DNA from: Dirofilaria immitis
Taxonomy: Eukaryota; Nematoda; Chromadorea; Rhabditida; Onchocercidae
Reading direction: 5' to 3'
NCBI GenBank assembly: GCA_024305405.1
Contig: JAKNDB010000107.1
Location: 2,914,001 to 2,978,000 of the forward strand
Length of the DNA: 64,000 nt
Part shown: positions 41,501 to 53,038 of the stretch, piece after piece
How the letters are laid out: each line of letters begins with the position of its first letter
Numbering within the stretch: position 1 is the first letter of the stretch
Notes under the pieces: model-generated
What the model was told of the DNA's origin: nothing
Seen by the model: the letters and a program-made list of their open reading frames with translations, nothing else
Database searches by the model: none
Translations under genes and position numbers: made by a program

Positions 41501-44500
41501 TTAGCCATCAATTCATCAATTCCAAGAACTCATCTTCCTCCTTTCCGTTTCTTTTTTTTTTCATCATTATAATCACGCTATTATCAATTTTTTTCTCATA
41601 TTATTAATAATTAATCGCACTGCTATCAATTATCTTTCCAAAATATATGAGAATGGAAGCATGTTTCTGAAGAAATGATTTAGATATGTTACAGTCAAGA
41701 ATAAAAACCATAAGTTTTTCATTAAAAATTATATTTTTAATTTGTATTTCAATCTTTTTCGCCTTCCTCCATTCCTTTTGGTGGGACATTATCACTATCA
41801 TTAACTCAATATCACCAACTTTTCATTCGTCAATCAATTTTACAATCTGATCAATACAAAGATTAATATCTAGAAATCTGTGACTCTTGAATCCAAAAAT
41901 AATTCCTACAATCTAAAACGGCCGATTTTGTTGACAGATAGCTAAAAGCATTTTATTCTTTTGCTGCCTCGACTTAAAGTTATGCTGGTTTCTTTTTCCT
42001 GCTCTTATCATTGTTGATTATTTTGATAATTATTTAATATTTGATCGTTTCATAATCTTAGCATAATCTAAAATTAAAAGACGATAGATAATGTAATTAA
42101 TAAAGACAACCATAAAATCGCATGTATATCTAAATCACTTTTCCAGAAACATGCTCCCACTCTCATATATTTTTAATCGTTAATATATCGAACTTTTTGC
42201 AACTGCAATCGATTATTCTTAAAGTAATTCAGTAAATATTTTCTTATCTTTTTCCTAAGCTACAGTCAAAATTCTTCAACCATATTCATACCCAATCAAA
42301 TAGAAACTTTATCTTTGATAGTCATAAGAAATTTTAAAATGAAAATTCACCTCTAAAAAAGATAAATTTTACTAGATTTCATATTTATTTCATCGATGAA
42401 ATCACTTGTTGAGTAAATGAAGACAAAAAAACGATTGAAATATGAAAAACGAACTAATTTCTTATTGTAATTTATAATTCACTAATTATAAAAAATGAAC
42501 ATAAACTTGCACAATTCTGATATGAAGATAAAATGTAATTGATCAATGTTGAAAAAAATATACTAAATCCTTTATGATATAAAATTGTACGCTATTTTGC
42601 AGAAGTTTTGGGTATTAAATCAAAAATCGAGCACTAAAAAATTATCGCAATGCTTGAAAGCATTAATAAAAGTGACAATTTTAAAAATATGATAAAAGTC
42701 TTCGGAGAGTCTTCCTACCTTTCTAACCCGTTCGTATTGCCGCTACTAATGCTAACAAAAACTGTTCGACATATTGAGATTTTTATTACTCATATTCTTC
42801 GTGAAACAAAATATGTCAAACGTTTTGTCAATTCCAAAGATCTGCTGATGTAATCAGAATGGAAAAAAAAAACATTTTTACATTCTTTTTAAATGTAACT
42901 CTTCCTAACATTTCTCCAATTATTTTAAAATATAAACAATTTATTGCTTTGATATCATATGAATCACTTTTTTTCTTAACATTTCTCTAATCAAATACTA
43001 TTAATACACATCAATTTAAAACTATTTAAATTAATCTGTTTTATAATTTAATTATATCATTTCTGCTAGAATTCCATTTTCTTTTCTTATTTCTTTTTAA
43101 ATATATTTTTTCCCAGCATTTCTCCAATACTGTAATGTATCAGTGGGTAATAATTCTGAGACAGGCACAGGAAAGATGAAAATAAAGACAGAAAAAAATC
43201 CCAGAAATGGACATAAAACTGTCAAATAACAGCTATAATAAGCACTATTATCATTCTCCGAAAATGGTGAATTTAGATATATCTACAGATGAGGAATGAG
43301 AATTGAATTTTTACGAATTTTATCAAAAATTTGTTTTGAAAATTTTCGGAATTTCGTCGAGCAAAATATGAAACAAATAACTTCTAGTTTTTCTGATTTA
43401 GAAATGATCAAATAATTCTCAACCACTATCTAAGAAGTAAAATATCTAATTCCTTTTACTTATGCAAACTTCAGTACTACTATTATGATTTCATATGATA
43501 ATAATAATAATAATAATAATAGCTATCCTTATTTAGTGTCGAAATTACAAAATTTTTAGCATAAAAATATTATTGAAACATATTCGCATAATTTGATAAT
43601 TTATGGAGAAAAGAGAATAAAAAGCTCAAGAAAGATTCTTAATGAATTCTAATAACATAGTATCTAGGTTTAATTACGCTGTGATTGTTTTTTTGAGAGT
43701 TCTATCTGCAATTGTATTTATAAAAAGTGATTACAAAAAACTAAATATCGTAAACCACTATGCATGAAACTAAAGGACAGCAGAAACTTACAAATTAAAT
43801 TATTTAAATCTCAATTTTATATCACAGTTTCAATTGGAAATGTAATAAGCAGCATTAATTATCCAAATTCATATTTTAATGGTTAAATCACTGCAGCAAA
43901 TTAAATCTATATCGTTAAATTTCCTATCACTATCATTCTAAACCATTTCCAACTGATACCCTAAAAATTTTCCAATATTTAAGATCATTATATTTAATTC
44001 ATTTTAATCATTTACTCCTTCCATTTAATGATATAATCATAAAAACGACAATGACAGTGCAAATAACAGCTTAATCAAATTATTACTACTAATCTTCTAT
44101 CTTATTTTTATTCCTAACATCTATTCAATGTTATCTTCTGGCACTAATATAATAAATGATGTCTTTAGCAATTTTAAGAATTTTTTGCGATTTATAACAG
44201 CTTTAGTTTTAGCTATTGAAGCTTCAGTGATCTGTGGAATTAATTAACTGATTAATACAGCTACTAAAACAGTAAGACAATAATATGATATGACATTCAA
44301 ACAACAGCGAAATGAGACGTTAATATTATCAGATTTCAACAATACTAGTCGTTCATAACAATTATGAATTAAAAAACTGAAAAGGAGATGAGACAATATT
44401 TAATCTATATTAGCTAAAAGTAGTTTAGAAGAAGAAAACACAAATTTCTGGCAAATAAAGAAAAGCTTCGACCTATTTTAATATGACAGTCATTCTTCAC

Positions 44501-45778
44501 TCTGACCAATAAAAAATATTTAACGATTTGACATGCAGAAAGTACGAAAAAAGAATTAAAAGAATGCTTTCGTAATTCTCACCGTAAGTTCCATTCAGTC
44601 TAACAGAATGTCTTAAATCGGAAAAAATAATATTATTTCAACAATGTTAATATTAACAAGAATTACTCCTTCATTATTCCTTTCATCTTCCAGTTAGCTA
44701 TCCAGAATTTTTTAGCAATTTTGAGGTATATTCAATATTAATATCGTGAGAAAGAAATCGTATGTTTTCGAAAATTATTCAGTTAAGGGAAATAATTATG
44801 GGCACCAAAACGATAATTAGTTTTAAATAACAAATTTTAGTTTCCAGGATTTCGAAATTTGATGGCAAAGATATTTGTTTTCCATAGCGAAAAGGCGAAA
44901 ATACAACAAAAGGAGTTGAAATCTGTGTCCACTAAGATAATTATCATCTGATGGTTAAAAAATTTTAGTAATGCAAGATTGATTTCACTTTATTCTGAAC
45001 ATATAATACATTTTAAACGATTCAGTACACAATTTTTTACAAAATTTTAACAAAAGCACCTTATTATGTTTGTAATTCTGGTTTTAAAATCCATTAAAAG
45101 GAAAATATCCCCGATATCTTTGCAAATTATACTTGATTCTCTTCATTCTTATTTTGCACTGCCGTTATTGTTACAAAATAATATATGTAAATAAATAGAA
45201 GAAAAGAGTATAATAATTCAGCAATGCTTATTTTATTAAACAGTAAAGCCACCATTAGTCACGTCTTGTCAACATCCAAGAATATATAAATTTTTGGACA
45301 GAAAAAATGAAATAGAAATAACCTGGCTAACGATGATTCGTCGGATGATATGATATCGGTTTTGGTCATACCACCAAGACCGGACGATGAACCACCACAG
45401 TCTGATGACGATGGCCTACAGATCGTACCGTTCAGCGCAGCGATAGCGGGATTAGGTGCAGCAATAGTATCGAATGGAGGTGGTGGTGGAATAATGCCGA
45501 CAGTAGCAGGTGGAATTGCGGTAACAGTAGTATTGTCGGTACCGTTGACGACACGTTGTGCAGTTGATGATGATATGATTCTGGCAGTAGGACGGATGGA
45601 ATCGAGGGAGGACGCTTGGTGACGCCGATGTTGTTGATGCGGTGAATGGGAATGATGATGATGATGAGACAGAAATCTCCTTGCTGTTGCTCCCGGAGGA
45701 TGTACTGAATATGTTGTTGTCATGACTTCGTCCGCACTATTAACATACCTTAATGCTCCAGAAGAAAGCAACGCCAAC
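26596..45778 (-). CDS. FNDC3: FNDC3-type protein: nine fibronectin type III domains and C-terminal membrane anchor
   Basis: Exons from 5' to 3' (minus strand): 45778-45323, 40276-40138, 36943-36818 (or 36990-36818), 36692-36589, 36024-35965, 35111-34943, 34698-34610, 33867-33781, 33671-33511, 33118-32851, 32366-32097, 31860-31772, 31614-31276, 31053-30849, 30337-30081, 29643-29418, 29224-29050, 28773-28551, 28397-28197, 27749-27636, 27376-27105, 26664-26596. Phases agree throughout apart from three breaks. Hallmarks shared with FNDC3A/B are an N-terminal VHVQTGETLSIVI…HITGPATV…HVPPGHM block, nine FN3 domains (for example LHWSPPNSTNGAPIIEY, MSWRTPCCNGSEI, LNESTKYRFRIRCSS) and a terminal hydrophobic segment (LLFAAIAFGVALILDALLF), so probably a tail-anchored protein of the ER/Golgi. 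Frame breaks fixed by one added base: T run 27220-27223, T run 31434-31436, A run 40145-40149. About 1366 residues for the long form, 1178 from the ATG at 36974. Confidence 0.88.
36974..36994 (-). promoter_or_regulatory. Probable internal trans-splice site and alternative start of the FNDC3-like gene
   Basis: On the minus strand CAAATTTCAG ends at 36991, followed after 16 bases by ATG at 36974 (MDIQNVFHISVRG), in frame with the rest of the gene. A short 5' leader after a strong acceptor is typical of spliced-leader addition. The region from the acceptor to the ATG is also open in phase 2, so it can serve as a cis acceptor too. Confidence 0.5.
36995..40137. other. Intron of FNDC3-like gene (between exons at 40.1 and 36.9 kb)
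   Basis: About 3.1 kb, A+T-rich. A short stop-free segment on the minus strand at about 37925-37985 (containing VECYANWGADG in one frame) does not fit the phases needed for an extra exon. Nothing else supported. Confidence 0.4.
40138..40276 (-). CDS. Second 5' exon of the FNDC3-like gene, hydrophobic/proline-containing
   Basis: Bounded by acceptor TATTTGCAG and donor AAG|GTATAT. It reads DAPIGVRSAWVIPHPVLLNN, then VPPMFMSCNTVPTSSTSPVP and MFLIK. It accepts the phase-2 end of the 45323 exon. As assembled it leaves in phase 0, which does not fit the next acceptor at 36944. With one more A in the plus-strand run 40145-40149 the end becomes FFDQ plus one base, which fits that acceptor exactly and continues VRGNISATQRAP. 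Alternatively an unseen small exon lies between. Confidence 0.5.
40833..40924. repeat. 46-bp direct tandem duplication
   Basis: Two adjacent, essentially identical copies starting AAATTAAGTCTCGAACAATC, followed by AAAGTCCTTACATCTTTCCT and GATATA. It sits in the FNDC3 intron. Confidence 0.9.
40995..41225 (+). CDS. Candidate small ORF nested in FNDC3 intron, one membrane segment
   Basis: A 76-codon plus-strand frame, MRNVILKRRQSLLEQVRCHL, with a later hydrophobic stretch (DIFLFITLIILLTVNLMLIY) and a basic Asn-rich end. The first 15 codons are richer in G+C than the intron around them and end at a possible donor (CAG|GTTCGA). It may be a chance frame or the first exon of a nested plus-strand gene with the segment at 42603. 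No family recognised. Confidence 0.25.
   Translation: MRNVILKRRQSLLEQVRCHLLKIIISLKFKNNDIFLFITLIILLTVNLMLIYKEEKTHVQRKYNKKQIKMNNNSNF
42603..42853 (+). CDS. Candidate nested plus-strand terminal exon in FNDC3 intron
   Basis: A splice-like acceptor (CTATTTTGCAG) is followed by a frame reading KFWVLNQKSSTKK. A second frame from ATG 42650 reads MLESINKSDNFKNMIKVFGE, then SSYLSNPFVLPLLMLTKTVR and HILRETKYVKRFVNSKDLLM to TAA. One more A in the 42636-42641 run joins both into 84 codons. Base composition looks more coding than the flanks. No family recognised, and no upstream exon is proven. Confidence 0.3.
42854..45322. other. Remainder of first FNDC3 intron
   Basis: About 2.5 kb, A+T-rich, with a short ATA repeat at 43499-43521. 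No supported feature. Confidence 0.5.
45323..45778 (-). CDS. 5' coding exon of the FNDC3-like gene, His/Pro/Ser-rich
   Basis: An internal exon bounded by acceptor ATATTTTCAG and donor AG|GTTATT, phase 2 in and phase 2 out, 456 bases (so skippable without frame change). It reads LALLSSGALRYVNSADEVMT, a histidine cluster (RRFLSHHHHHSHSPHQQHRR), a proline run (GIIPPPPPFDTIAAPN), then a Ser/Gly-rich end (SDCGGSSSGLGGM…SSDESSLA). It is clearly richer in G+C than its surroundings. Its phase-2 donor can join the 40276 exon, or splice directly to the acceptor at 36991 in frame. The exon feeding its own acceptor was not found. The assignment to FNDC3, rather than to a separate gene, is an inference from strand, order and phase. 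Confidence 0.6.
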
Positions 45779-46198
45779 CTGAAAATATGTTTATTTTATT
45801 ACATTTATTTAACAGTATATATGAAAAAGTTAAGCAATATCCCGAAACCACTTGAATTGCTTTAATAGATTCATATAACGTGTCTATATATGATGTGATG
45901 AGAAATGGTGAGGAAATCTTTACACAAATGTAACAAATAAGCGAAATACGTAAATAATAATTATTGAAATGATAAGAAGATGCACAATGAAGATAGATTA
46001 CATATATGATTTTTATCATAATAATACTTCTCACTGTAAGCTTTGCCTTAACTTTCGAAATTCAACTCGAGATGCGACATCGCAAATTATCAAAAGATAA
46101 CTCTACAATTGTATATTAATCTAACAAAGTGACAAATTTTAACAAGAAGTGCACGGTCCGTAAAAATTCTAGTTAGCCATGCAGCTACGAACACTTGA

Positions 46199-46236
<38 letters not shown>

Positions 46237-48998
46237 TTGGACACAAGAAAAAAAGTGTAATAGTGATTCGGAAAGATTGGAGAAAAGAGAAATTAGGAAT
46301 AGAGAGAGAAAAGACAAAACGATAGCATCTTATGGTCTCTGTTCTGGGTCATTTTTATATTGCCGTGTTATTTCTAACGAAACAAGACGTTAAGCTGATC
46401 TGCTACGTGATCGTACGTTTAACTTAATCGTTTATAAATCTTTTAACATTATTTCATATTAATGCTAACTATTAGCTTCATTCCATATAATTCTATCTTT
46501 TTCGATTTTCATCAGTCATCTTCTTTGGCTTTTGATATTTTAACATTCTATCAAGAATTACGTGAATTTCATATTATCCTATTACGCGTTTACGTTGAAC
46601 TTCACTTCAACTTAAACATGGAAATATAAAGATTAAATTTGTATGAATTCCAAAAGTTAGCTATATTAAATTCCACTTTTTTTTTTAAAACATTGATAGT
46701 TCTTCGAGAATGATAATAGTGATGTTAGAAGAAGGAAAGGAGGATGACATATCATGATAATGATAATTTGATAAGTTAATTCATATTTGGCACTGAAAAA
46801 TGATAAATAGGAGTGTATTTATGTGTATATATTATACTTTTGTTCGCTTTCTTGATATAAGATTGTGATAAATTAAAAGAAATTAGGCGCAAAGAATAGA
46901 TATTCCAGTAGCTCTAAGAATATGTTACTTTCTAATATCTCTAACTTTTCGTGGAGATTCAGATTCAAATTTGATATCAAATGGAATCTGATTCAAGTCT
47001 GCTACTGAATATGAGTACATGTGGAATGAAAAAAAGAAGGAAAGGTAAGTAAAGAAATGAAATTTGGCTTGGAAATGTTTTCATTGTGAATGATGATGGA
47101 GATATGATTAAGAAAATGGATTTAATTAAATATTTATCAATTTCATCTTTGATGTAGGAAAAGAAAGAAAAAAGAAAAAAGGAGACTGGTCAAGACTAGT
47201 TCTTTCAACCTTGTAAAGGACGAAGATTTGAGCCTTTTCAAGCCTTATCCTCACTTCATATTCCTCTTGGCCTAAGATTTCATAAATTCGACATTTTCTC
47301 TTGTAATGGCTACTTTTAAAATCACACAAATAATTTAGATTATCTAATATCAGCTAATTGTTATACAAAAAGATAGAAGGAGCTTGCCATCAATTATTAA
47401 TGAATCTCAAACTTATCTAATTTAGATTTCAATGCATTTCTCTCTCATTCTTTTTCTCATTTAATAGATAAAACAACGAATGAGCCAAAGAGTTAATTAT
47501 AATGTGCCTATTAAGATTGAAGCCAAGAATGAATCAAAAAGTTAATTATAAATGAGCTGATAAATCAAAACAAAGAAATGAGCCAAAGAGTTATTTGTAA
47601 ATAGTTGTTAAAATTTGAAAATATAACTTAGGCTAAAAATGCAAAAGAAAAAAAAGATAAAAGATGCTGCTTGCAATATTTGCAAGGAAGTAAATAAGTT
47701 TATGTTTCACGCACTACCTGTCACGAAACAAACATTCAAATACTTCACATTTAATTTTCTTAAACTATTTCAGAATGAATCATCGGGTGAATCATCGTTT
47801 CAATTCATCATTTATCACAATGTGAAAAATCATATTAAACATTACTAATTATTAATTTCAGCAAATTCAAAGCAGTTAAAGCAAGAGCAGAACTTTAAAT
47901 AATTCAATGGAAATTTATAACGAAATGAGATGATTATATAATAACATAAATTTCAAAGCAAACAGTGAACTGCGACGGTAATACAGGTCATTTCTCCTGC
48001 GTATTACAGGTCAAGTTCTCTCGAAAATATGAGATTTCAGATAAAAGCTAGCGGGAAAAAAATTAGTTATCACAATAAAATGAAGGATGGATGATTTTAT
48101 GAAACGAAGCATACATAAGTGGTACGAAGAACTGATAATGAATGATTTATCATTTGAGAGAGAAGAAAGAAATTGCTTCATGATGCAATAATTTGAAAAA
48201 TATTTTGGAAGAAATCGGAACGAGAAAAGGCTTCAGAGTGGATTTTCTCTCTGATAAAGAAGATTCTAGAAAAGGTTCCATCATATTATTACTTCAATAA
48301 AAAAAAGCTTTCGTAAAATATACACAATCTTTGCTAATTTACAATTTTAATTTATAAATGAAAGAAAAAATTCTAATGAGATTCATCCTGAAATTAAGTT
48401 TCTTTTCTCGCGATGACTTCATTTCATATGAAATTCAGTTTAATCATATGATGAACTATTTTTACTGCTAGTCAAAATTTAATTCTAAATTTTCCCAACA
48501 GGAAGAAATAAGAAATTTTGCATTTTCATCTAAATCATTCAGATTCCATATCATTTAAATGGAATGAGTATTTATGAGATTAATAAATTCAATCAACTAA
48601 AAAGAATAGTTTAAATAAAAACTAAAATAAATTTTTAGTTTATTTCATTATCTAATTATTTTCCGATTATCTCTCGAAAAGAAAATTAGGAAATCTTCCT
48701 GTCAATCTCGATACTTCTAATTATCACCAAAAGTGAATCATATTTCAACATTACTAAAATATATTCTCGAGATAATTATCTTTCCTGTATGAAAAAAGAA
48801 ATGAGCATTTTAGATAAGTATATCATATCATAAATATAATATATTTCATTTAACCTGACCTTATCTTTTAATCATTTTAAAGAACATTAAAATTTGAAGA
48901 CATTTCAGCATAGATTTGCATCTTAAACCGCAATATCACCACTAATCAGTAAATAAAATATTTCAGTCATCGGTAATGAGAATTAAATGAAAATACTT
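45779..48998. other. Gene-poor stretch upstream of the 45.3-45.8 kb exon
   Basis: No supported exon. It contains a GA dinucleotide array (46200-46233) and three diverged copies of a ~60-bp unit around AATGAGCCAAAGAGTTA (47460-47620). Probably first intron or upstream region of the FNDC3-like gene. Confidence 0.4.
46200..46233. repeat. (GA)n microsatellite
   Basis: About 16 GA units. Confidence 0.9.
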
Positions 48999-48999
48999 G

Positions 49000-49044
49000 C
49001 GTCGTCGATTTGTCAGTCACATATCAGCGACAAATGCGACGACG
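49000..49044. repeat. CpG-rich inverted repeat
   Basis: Left arm CGTCGTCGATTTGTC (49000-49014), right arm GACAAATGCGACGACG (49029-49044), loop of 14 bases; the arms pair fully apart from one bulged base. It lies in the most CpG-rich patch of the right third (to about 49110). Confidence 0.85.
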
Positions 49045-49193
49045 AATATCCAATGCTCGTCCTATCGTCCGTCCTCTCTCTATCGCTATTTTGCTCCACC
49101 CACGCGTTTAGTTTAGATTGTAAATGACGACATTAATCAAGTTTTCAATTTCTCTCTTTCAACTTACAATTTCCTAATCTTTCTTAAAAGAAT

Positions 49194-49360
49194 TTGTGTA
49201 TACACACAAATATTTGTATGTATGTATGTGTATATGTATATGTATATGTATATGTATGTATGCTTGTGTATATATATGCATGTGTATGTTACACATTCAT
49301 TTTCTCCTTTCTCCTTTTTATACATTTTATACATGTGTATGTGTATGTGTCTGTCGTACG
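49194..49360. repeat. TATG/TGTA-rich microsatellite
   Basis: Tyr/Val/Cys-rich frames here result from imperfect TATG, TGTATA and GTGTATG repeats. Confidence 0.8.
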
Positions 49361-51159
49361 TTTGTCATTTTACATTGCTGAGGTAAGTGAAGAAGAAATT
49401 CCACGACTAGTTGTTACAACAAATTTCCTCCTTCTCTTTCATCTATCCATTCTGCAAATAGAAATTTTGATATATAAATTTTTAAATTTCATTTTAAATA
49501 AATAGTTCCGCTCCATTTCATTAACCTATTTTTATTTGATTTTATTATTGCTATTAATTTAAATGAAAAATATACATTTATTTCATAAATAATTTGCATT
49601 CTGAACGATTTATCCTTAACCATTCGTTATAATATTTTAATTTAAAAATGAAATTTATAGTTTAATTCTAATTTATATATAATAATTTAAAAAGAAGAAT
49701 TGATTTAAATGTTGTAAAAGAAAAAAAAAAGTTTGATGTAAAAATTTCGAGAACGAGAACGAAAGTTATTTTCATTTGATTAAAAAAAAAGGTTAATATT
49801 TAAATTATTTGAAATATATGAAAATATTTATTATCATTCTTTCTTTTTTTTTTTTTCATAAATATATTCTTAATTAAGCTAAGATATTTGCTCAATTCTA
49901 ATCAATAATTTACTAAAAATTAAACTTAAAAATAATCTAAAAAATAATAAAAAAAAGAAGCCAAGAAGACAATGAATTGTTTTCAATTACTTTCCTTTTA
50001 ATAAATATATTTTATGAAATTTTTCGATGAAGAAAAATAAGTTACTTTTTGGCTCATACGCGAAGCAATAACATGGAGATGAAAAATCAGCTAGGCTTGA
50101 TTAATAAATCAAACACATGAAATTAAAAAATTGAAAGTAATTGAAAGAATAAAAGAAGAGCAAAGATTGACCTTGGCTGCTTGATGATGGCCAAACAACA
50201 AATGTCCCTGAGATCTTCTCAAGAATTGAAGAAAAAAAAGAATAATCCTTTCTTAATATTTATTTTTCTTTTTTTTTTTTATAAATCGTGTTTACACAAA
50301 TATTTTCGATCAATTCCTTTCTCTAAAATATTGATAAAAATGATAAATTGAAAGAGCTAACAATTTCTCGATTATAAAGAATGTTCCAGAATGAAATCTT
50401 TAATCTCTTTTTATTAATATTAAATAAGCATTATTATTTAATTTAAGCTAAAATTTTATAAATTTAGTTAAAATCAAAGCGATAATATAATTTAATAAAT
50501 AAAAGTTGAAAAATCTATTAAATAATATATTCAGAAATTTAAACGAAAAATGAAAAGATAAATAAACAAACAACCGTTGAGGTAAGTTAGAAATGTTCGT
50601 TTGAAAAATGAAAATGTCTTAAAAATTTCCAAACTAATTGATATATTTGTTTAGAATTAAAGAAAAGTTTGGCTATCATCCATTTTGCCAACTTATTATC
50701 AATCGACCTCTTCGTTAGCATATGAATCGATTACTTTGTCAATTTATGAGTTTAAATTTAATTAATTCGAATCATCTTCTTATCCCACAAGAATAATGAG
50801 ATAAAATTATTGAGAAAAAGTTGCACAAATTTTATCATTATTTTACGATTATCAATTATCAGTTACTTTTATTCATTTCATTCAAGTACTTTAATTAATA
50901 GTATTAATTATTATCATTATGGTAACAATGATTTTAATAGAATTTCATTATCAGCTAGAATATATTTCTTAATTATTATTCTTGTTCTTTTCTGAGCAAA
51001 ATAAATTTCAAATAGTGAAAGGATAGAATGTTACATAATATTGAATTATATATATTATCAACTATCAGAAATGATAATTTCACAAAATATCTTCTTCTAT
51101 TCAATTAGAAAATTTAATTAAGAATTTCACAAATGTCAAAGAAAAAAACACACACATAC

Positions 51160-51183
51160 AGACATATATACACATACATACAT

Positions 51184-51222
<39 letters not shown>
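51160..51222. repeat. CATA tetranucleotide and CA dinucleotide microsatellite
   Basis: CATACATACATA passes directly into CACACACA. Confidence 0.9.
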
Positions 51223-51304
51223 ACTGTGAACATTGAGTGGAATTTTTTTAGGAAGAAAGGAAATAAATTAAAATTTCAAAAAAAATCAAATATAATTAAA
51301 AATA

Positions 51305-51452
51305 ATTACTGATATGATATATTATTGATATGATGTATTATTGATGTGATATATTATTGATATGATATATTATTGATATGATACATTATTGATATGATAT
51401 ATTATTGATATGATACATTATTGATATGATGTATTATTGATATGATGTATTT
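51305..51452. repeat. 16-bp tandem repeat, ~9 copies
   Basis: Unit TTATTGATATGATATA with A/G and T/C variants at the end (GATGTA, GATACA, GATATA). Confidence 0.9.
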
Positions 51453-52492
51453 TATTTTATTGTTCATATATGAGGAAAGGATATTAAAGATAGAATATAT
51501 TTGTTAAAATATTTTTAACAAATATATTTTATTAATTATATTATTAATAAAATTTTATATTATTTAATTTCTTTTAATTTCCAATAAGACATTTTCTAAT
51601 TTTTAAAGAAATATTCAAAAGATATAAAATATGTAAGAATGTTTTGAAAAAAGAAAAATTGATATGATTTGATGAACTTTAAACAGTAAATATATAAATG
51701 ATGCATTTAAGAATGAATGATTCGCAATGAAATGAGGCCAGAAGAATAAGAGCAGTTTTGTTTAAAGATTCAGGCCATCTGAAAAGAGGAAAAGGATGAG
51801 GATGAAGAATAATTAACTATTATGATAATTGGTATGAGAAGAGAAAAAGGAAATGACCTGCTTTCCTTTATAGGACAGCATAATCTGAAAAAATTTTGAT
51901 GTTGAAAGACCTTTTTGAAGCGTTTGAAAATCGATTGATAGCAAAAGGAGCAGAAAAAGTATTACATTTTAATAATAGAAAAGTTTCAAGTTTCATTGGA
52001 AGAAAGTTGGAATAAATGAGAAGTAAGATACTATGATATTAATTAAGGATTCAGAAATGATGCATAATAAGCAATTAATTATTATAAATTATTTCTTCTT
52101 TGAACACCTAATAATACATCATCAATATTATTAGCAAGAAAGAAGAAAGATTCAGATTCATCAATTCAAAGGTTGAGTATCATAGTTGACATCATTGATG
52201 ATGAAGATGTCTATTATTATTTATTCATCATATCATCTTGATGATCAGATGGTTAAAGAATGAGTCTTAGAGAAGAGCAGAGGAAGATTATTCTATGGCG
52301 ACTACTATGGTCACTCCTTATGAATCATCATAAAAGAATGCTATTTATCTACCTGTCTTCATGATGTCCTCTCTAACTTCATCTTAAAATAGTATTTATT
52401 ATACATAAAGGTCAGAGAAGAATGACGAGAGATGGCATAATTGTTATGAATCGAATATTTAAGTAAGGACATTCTTATCCGAACATCACTAA

Positions 52493-52508
52493 CAACAACA
52501 ACAACAAC

Positions 52509-52577
<69 letters not shown>
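52493..52577. repeat. (AAC)n-(AAT)n microsatellite
   Basis: A short AAC array passing into a pure AAT array, immediately upstream of the orphan ORF at 52643. Confidence 0.95.
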
Positions 52578-52578
<1 letters not shown>

Positions 52579-52642
52579 GCAATGATTGCAATAATAATAC
52601 TAATATTAATTAGCTAGTAGCAATAATATAAGTGTTTACAAT

Positions 52643-53038
52643 ATGATGATACAAAATAGGTATATTGAGAGAAGTGATAGCGGAAAATTTCCCGGGGATG
52701 ACAGCACCAGAAGTTTGAAGAGAAAAGAAACAACAAGATCATTGTTGCAGTGGACAAATATATTAAATCAGAATCATCGCCATCCTCATCATCATTTGTT
52801 AGAAAAGAATCTATCCAATTCCAATCAACCGACGATCATTAAGAAGAAGACAACCCCGCCCAGTGCAATCTCCCCGCCCAATATAGTCTCCCCGCCCAGC
52901 ACAGTCTCCCCGCCCAGCACAGTCTTCCTCGCCTATTTGTCGACATTCCAATCTTCTGCCCTATATATGATTGACTACATAATCCTTCTTCATATCTCGA
53001 CAATATTACTATTAGCTGTTACTATACGATTTCCGTAA
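52643..53038 (+). CDS. Candidate orphan ORF with proline repeat and hydrophobic C terminus
   Basis: A 131-codon frame. The N-terminal part is hydrophilic (YIERSDSGKFPGDDSTRSLK). A His cluster (NQNHRHPHHHLLEK), four SPPSTV-like hexapeptides and a hydrophobic end (MIDYIILLHISTILLLAVTI) follow. The sequence is much richer in G+C than anything within several kilobases. No splice or promoter evidence and no family recognised; it could be a real lineage-specific gene, an exon, or a chance frame over a GC-rich minisatellite. Confidence 0.35.
   Translation: MMIQNRYIERSDSGKFPGDDSTRSLKRKETTRSLLQWTNILNQNHRHPHHHLLEKNLSNSNQPTIIKKKTTPPSAISPPNIVSPPSTVSPPSTVFLAYLSTFQSSALYMIDYIILLHISTILLLAVTIRFP
52854..52925. 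repeat. 18-bp GC-rich tandem repeat, 4 copies, each with a CCCCGCCC box
   Basis: Unit about TCTCCCCGCCCAGCACAG. Each copy carries CCCCGCCC, the complement of an Sp/KLF-type GC box, spaced 18 bases apart. Confidence 0.85.

Larger units (their letters stand above)
49361..52498. other. Gene-poor stretch with no recognised gene
   Basis: A+T-rich, poly-A/T tracts and the simple repeats listed separately. No exon supported. Confidence 0.5.

Noticed and set aside
45350..45622. 90-codon plus-strand frame opposite the His/Pro-rich exon
   Set aside because: Shadow of the minus-strand exon, which has splice sites and correct phases.
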